Shown here: piece after piece, positions 40,237 to 40,347 of the stretch
Layout: each line of letters begins with the position of its first letter
Position numbering within the stretch: the stretch's first letter is position 1
NCBI GenBank assembly: GCA_947303715.1
Contig: CAMYYY010000025.1
Coordinates: 1 to 40,347 of the forward strand
Reading direction: 5' to 3'
Length of the DNA stretch: 40,347 nucleotides
Origin: an uncultured Bacteroidales bacterium
Lineage (GTDB): Bacteria; Bacteroidota; Bacteroidia; Bacteroidales; Bacteroidaceae
Notes under the pieces: model-generated
The model's database searches: none
What the model was told of the DNA's origin: nothing
What the model saw: only the letters and a program-made list of their open reading frames with translations
Program-made: the position numbers and the translations under genes

Positions 40237-40347
40237 GCAGACTTTTATAATCCCCTCCGTAACGCATTCTATGTTTAAATCCAAGAAAAAACCGATATTT
40301 TTCAGTTGTACGCCATTATTTTTTGTTTAATGTTGAAATTCATGCTG

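Overview
The window looks like a chromosomal piece of a Bacteroidales bacterium, most likely Prevotella or a close relative. Several promoters match the Bacteroidetes -7 box TAnnTTTG, often with a TTTG or TTG element 19-21 nt upstream, and Shine-Dalgarno sites are mostly absent. Other pointers are secreted glycosidases of the polysaccharide-utilisation type, a peptidase with a type IX secretion (T9SS) C-terminal domain, a DUF6249 / ECF sigma / DUF5056-like trio, and a radical SAM/lipoprotein operon. No ribosomal RNA, phage or complete mobile element is seen.

Layout: 1-503 is a repeat-dense, gene-free stretch. 504-1211 (-) is a DUF2461 protein, divergent from a carbohydrate block at 1270-8446: GH2 glycosidase, SGNH/CE12-type rhamnogalacturonan acetylesterase and GH106 alpha-L-rhamnosidase. 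Together these suit rhamnogalacturonan-I breakdown, but no SusC/SusD pair or regulator is in view. An ABC exporter (8486-10318) and a tricorn-like peptidase (10458-13760) follow. After a small membrane protein (13930-14355, -) come a GH3 and a GH20 lipoprotein.

19221-22364 is the most distinctive block: an operon of three near-identical lipoprotein paralogues, a short lipoprotein ending in a YGVxP motif, a radical SAM/SPASM enzyme, and a second short lipoprotein with the same C-terminal motif. Start/stop overlaps couple several of these genes. The enzyme probably acts on, or with, the lipoproteins; the chemistry is unknown.

22366-28683 (-) holds a GH5 lipoprotein, thiL, a purine nucleoside phosphorylase gene, lpxK and sppA. 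A tRNA-Ser(GGA) precedes an ExbB / membrane protein / ExbD / ExbD / Lrp operon (29166-32195), closed by a clear terminator. An AT-rich pair on the minus strand follows: a lipoprotein and an M64 (IgA-peptidase-like) metallopeptidase with a T9SS tail. Then come folA, thyA, the DUF5056-like/ECF sigma/DUF6249 cluster, an rsmF-like rRNA methyltransferase and a secreted, probably outer-membrane protein.

The second striking theme is a set of short word arrays (7-9 nt units, a different word at each locus, often arranged as inverted pairs). They lie between genes but also inside them: they are read in frame in the GH20 and SGNH genes, they make up signal-peptide cores, and they supply stop codons. 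A GC-rich element in the SGNH gene recurs inverted behind the tricorn gene. A palindromic CATYGCRATGAAA array occurs at both 1-102 and 34362-34510 in opposite orientation.
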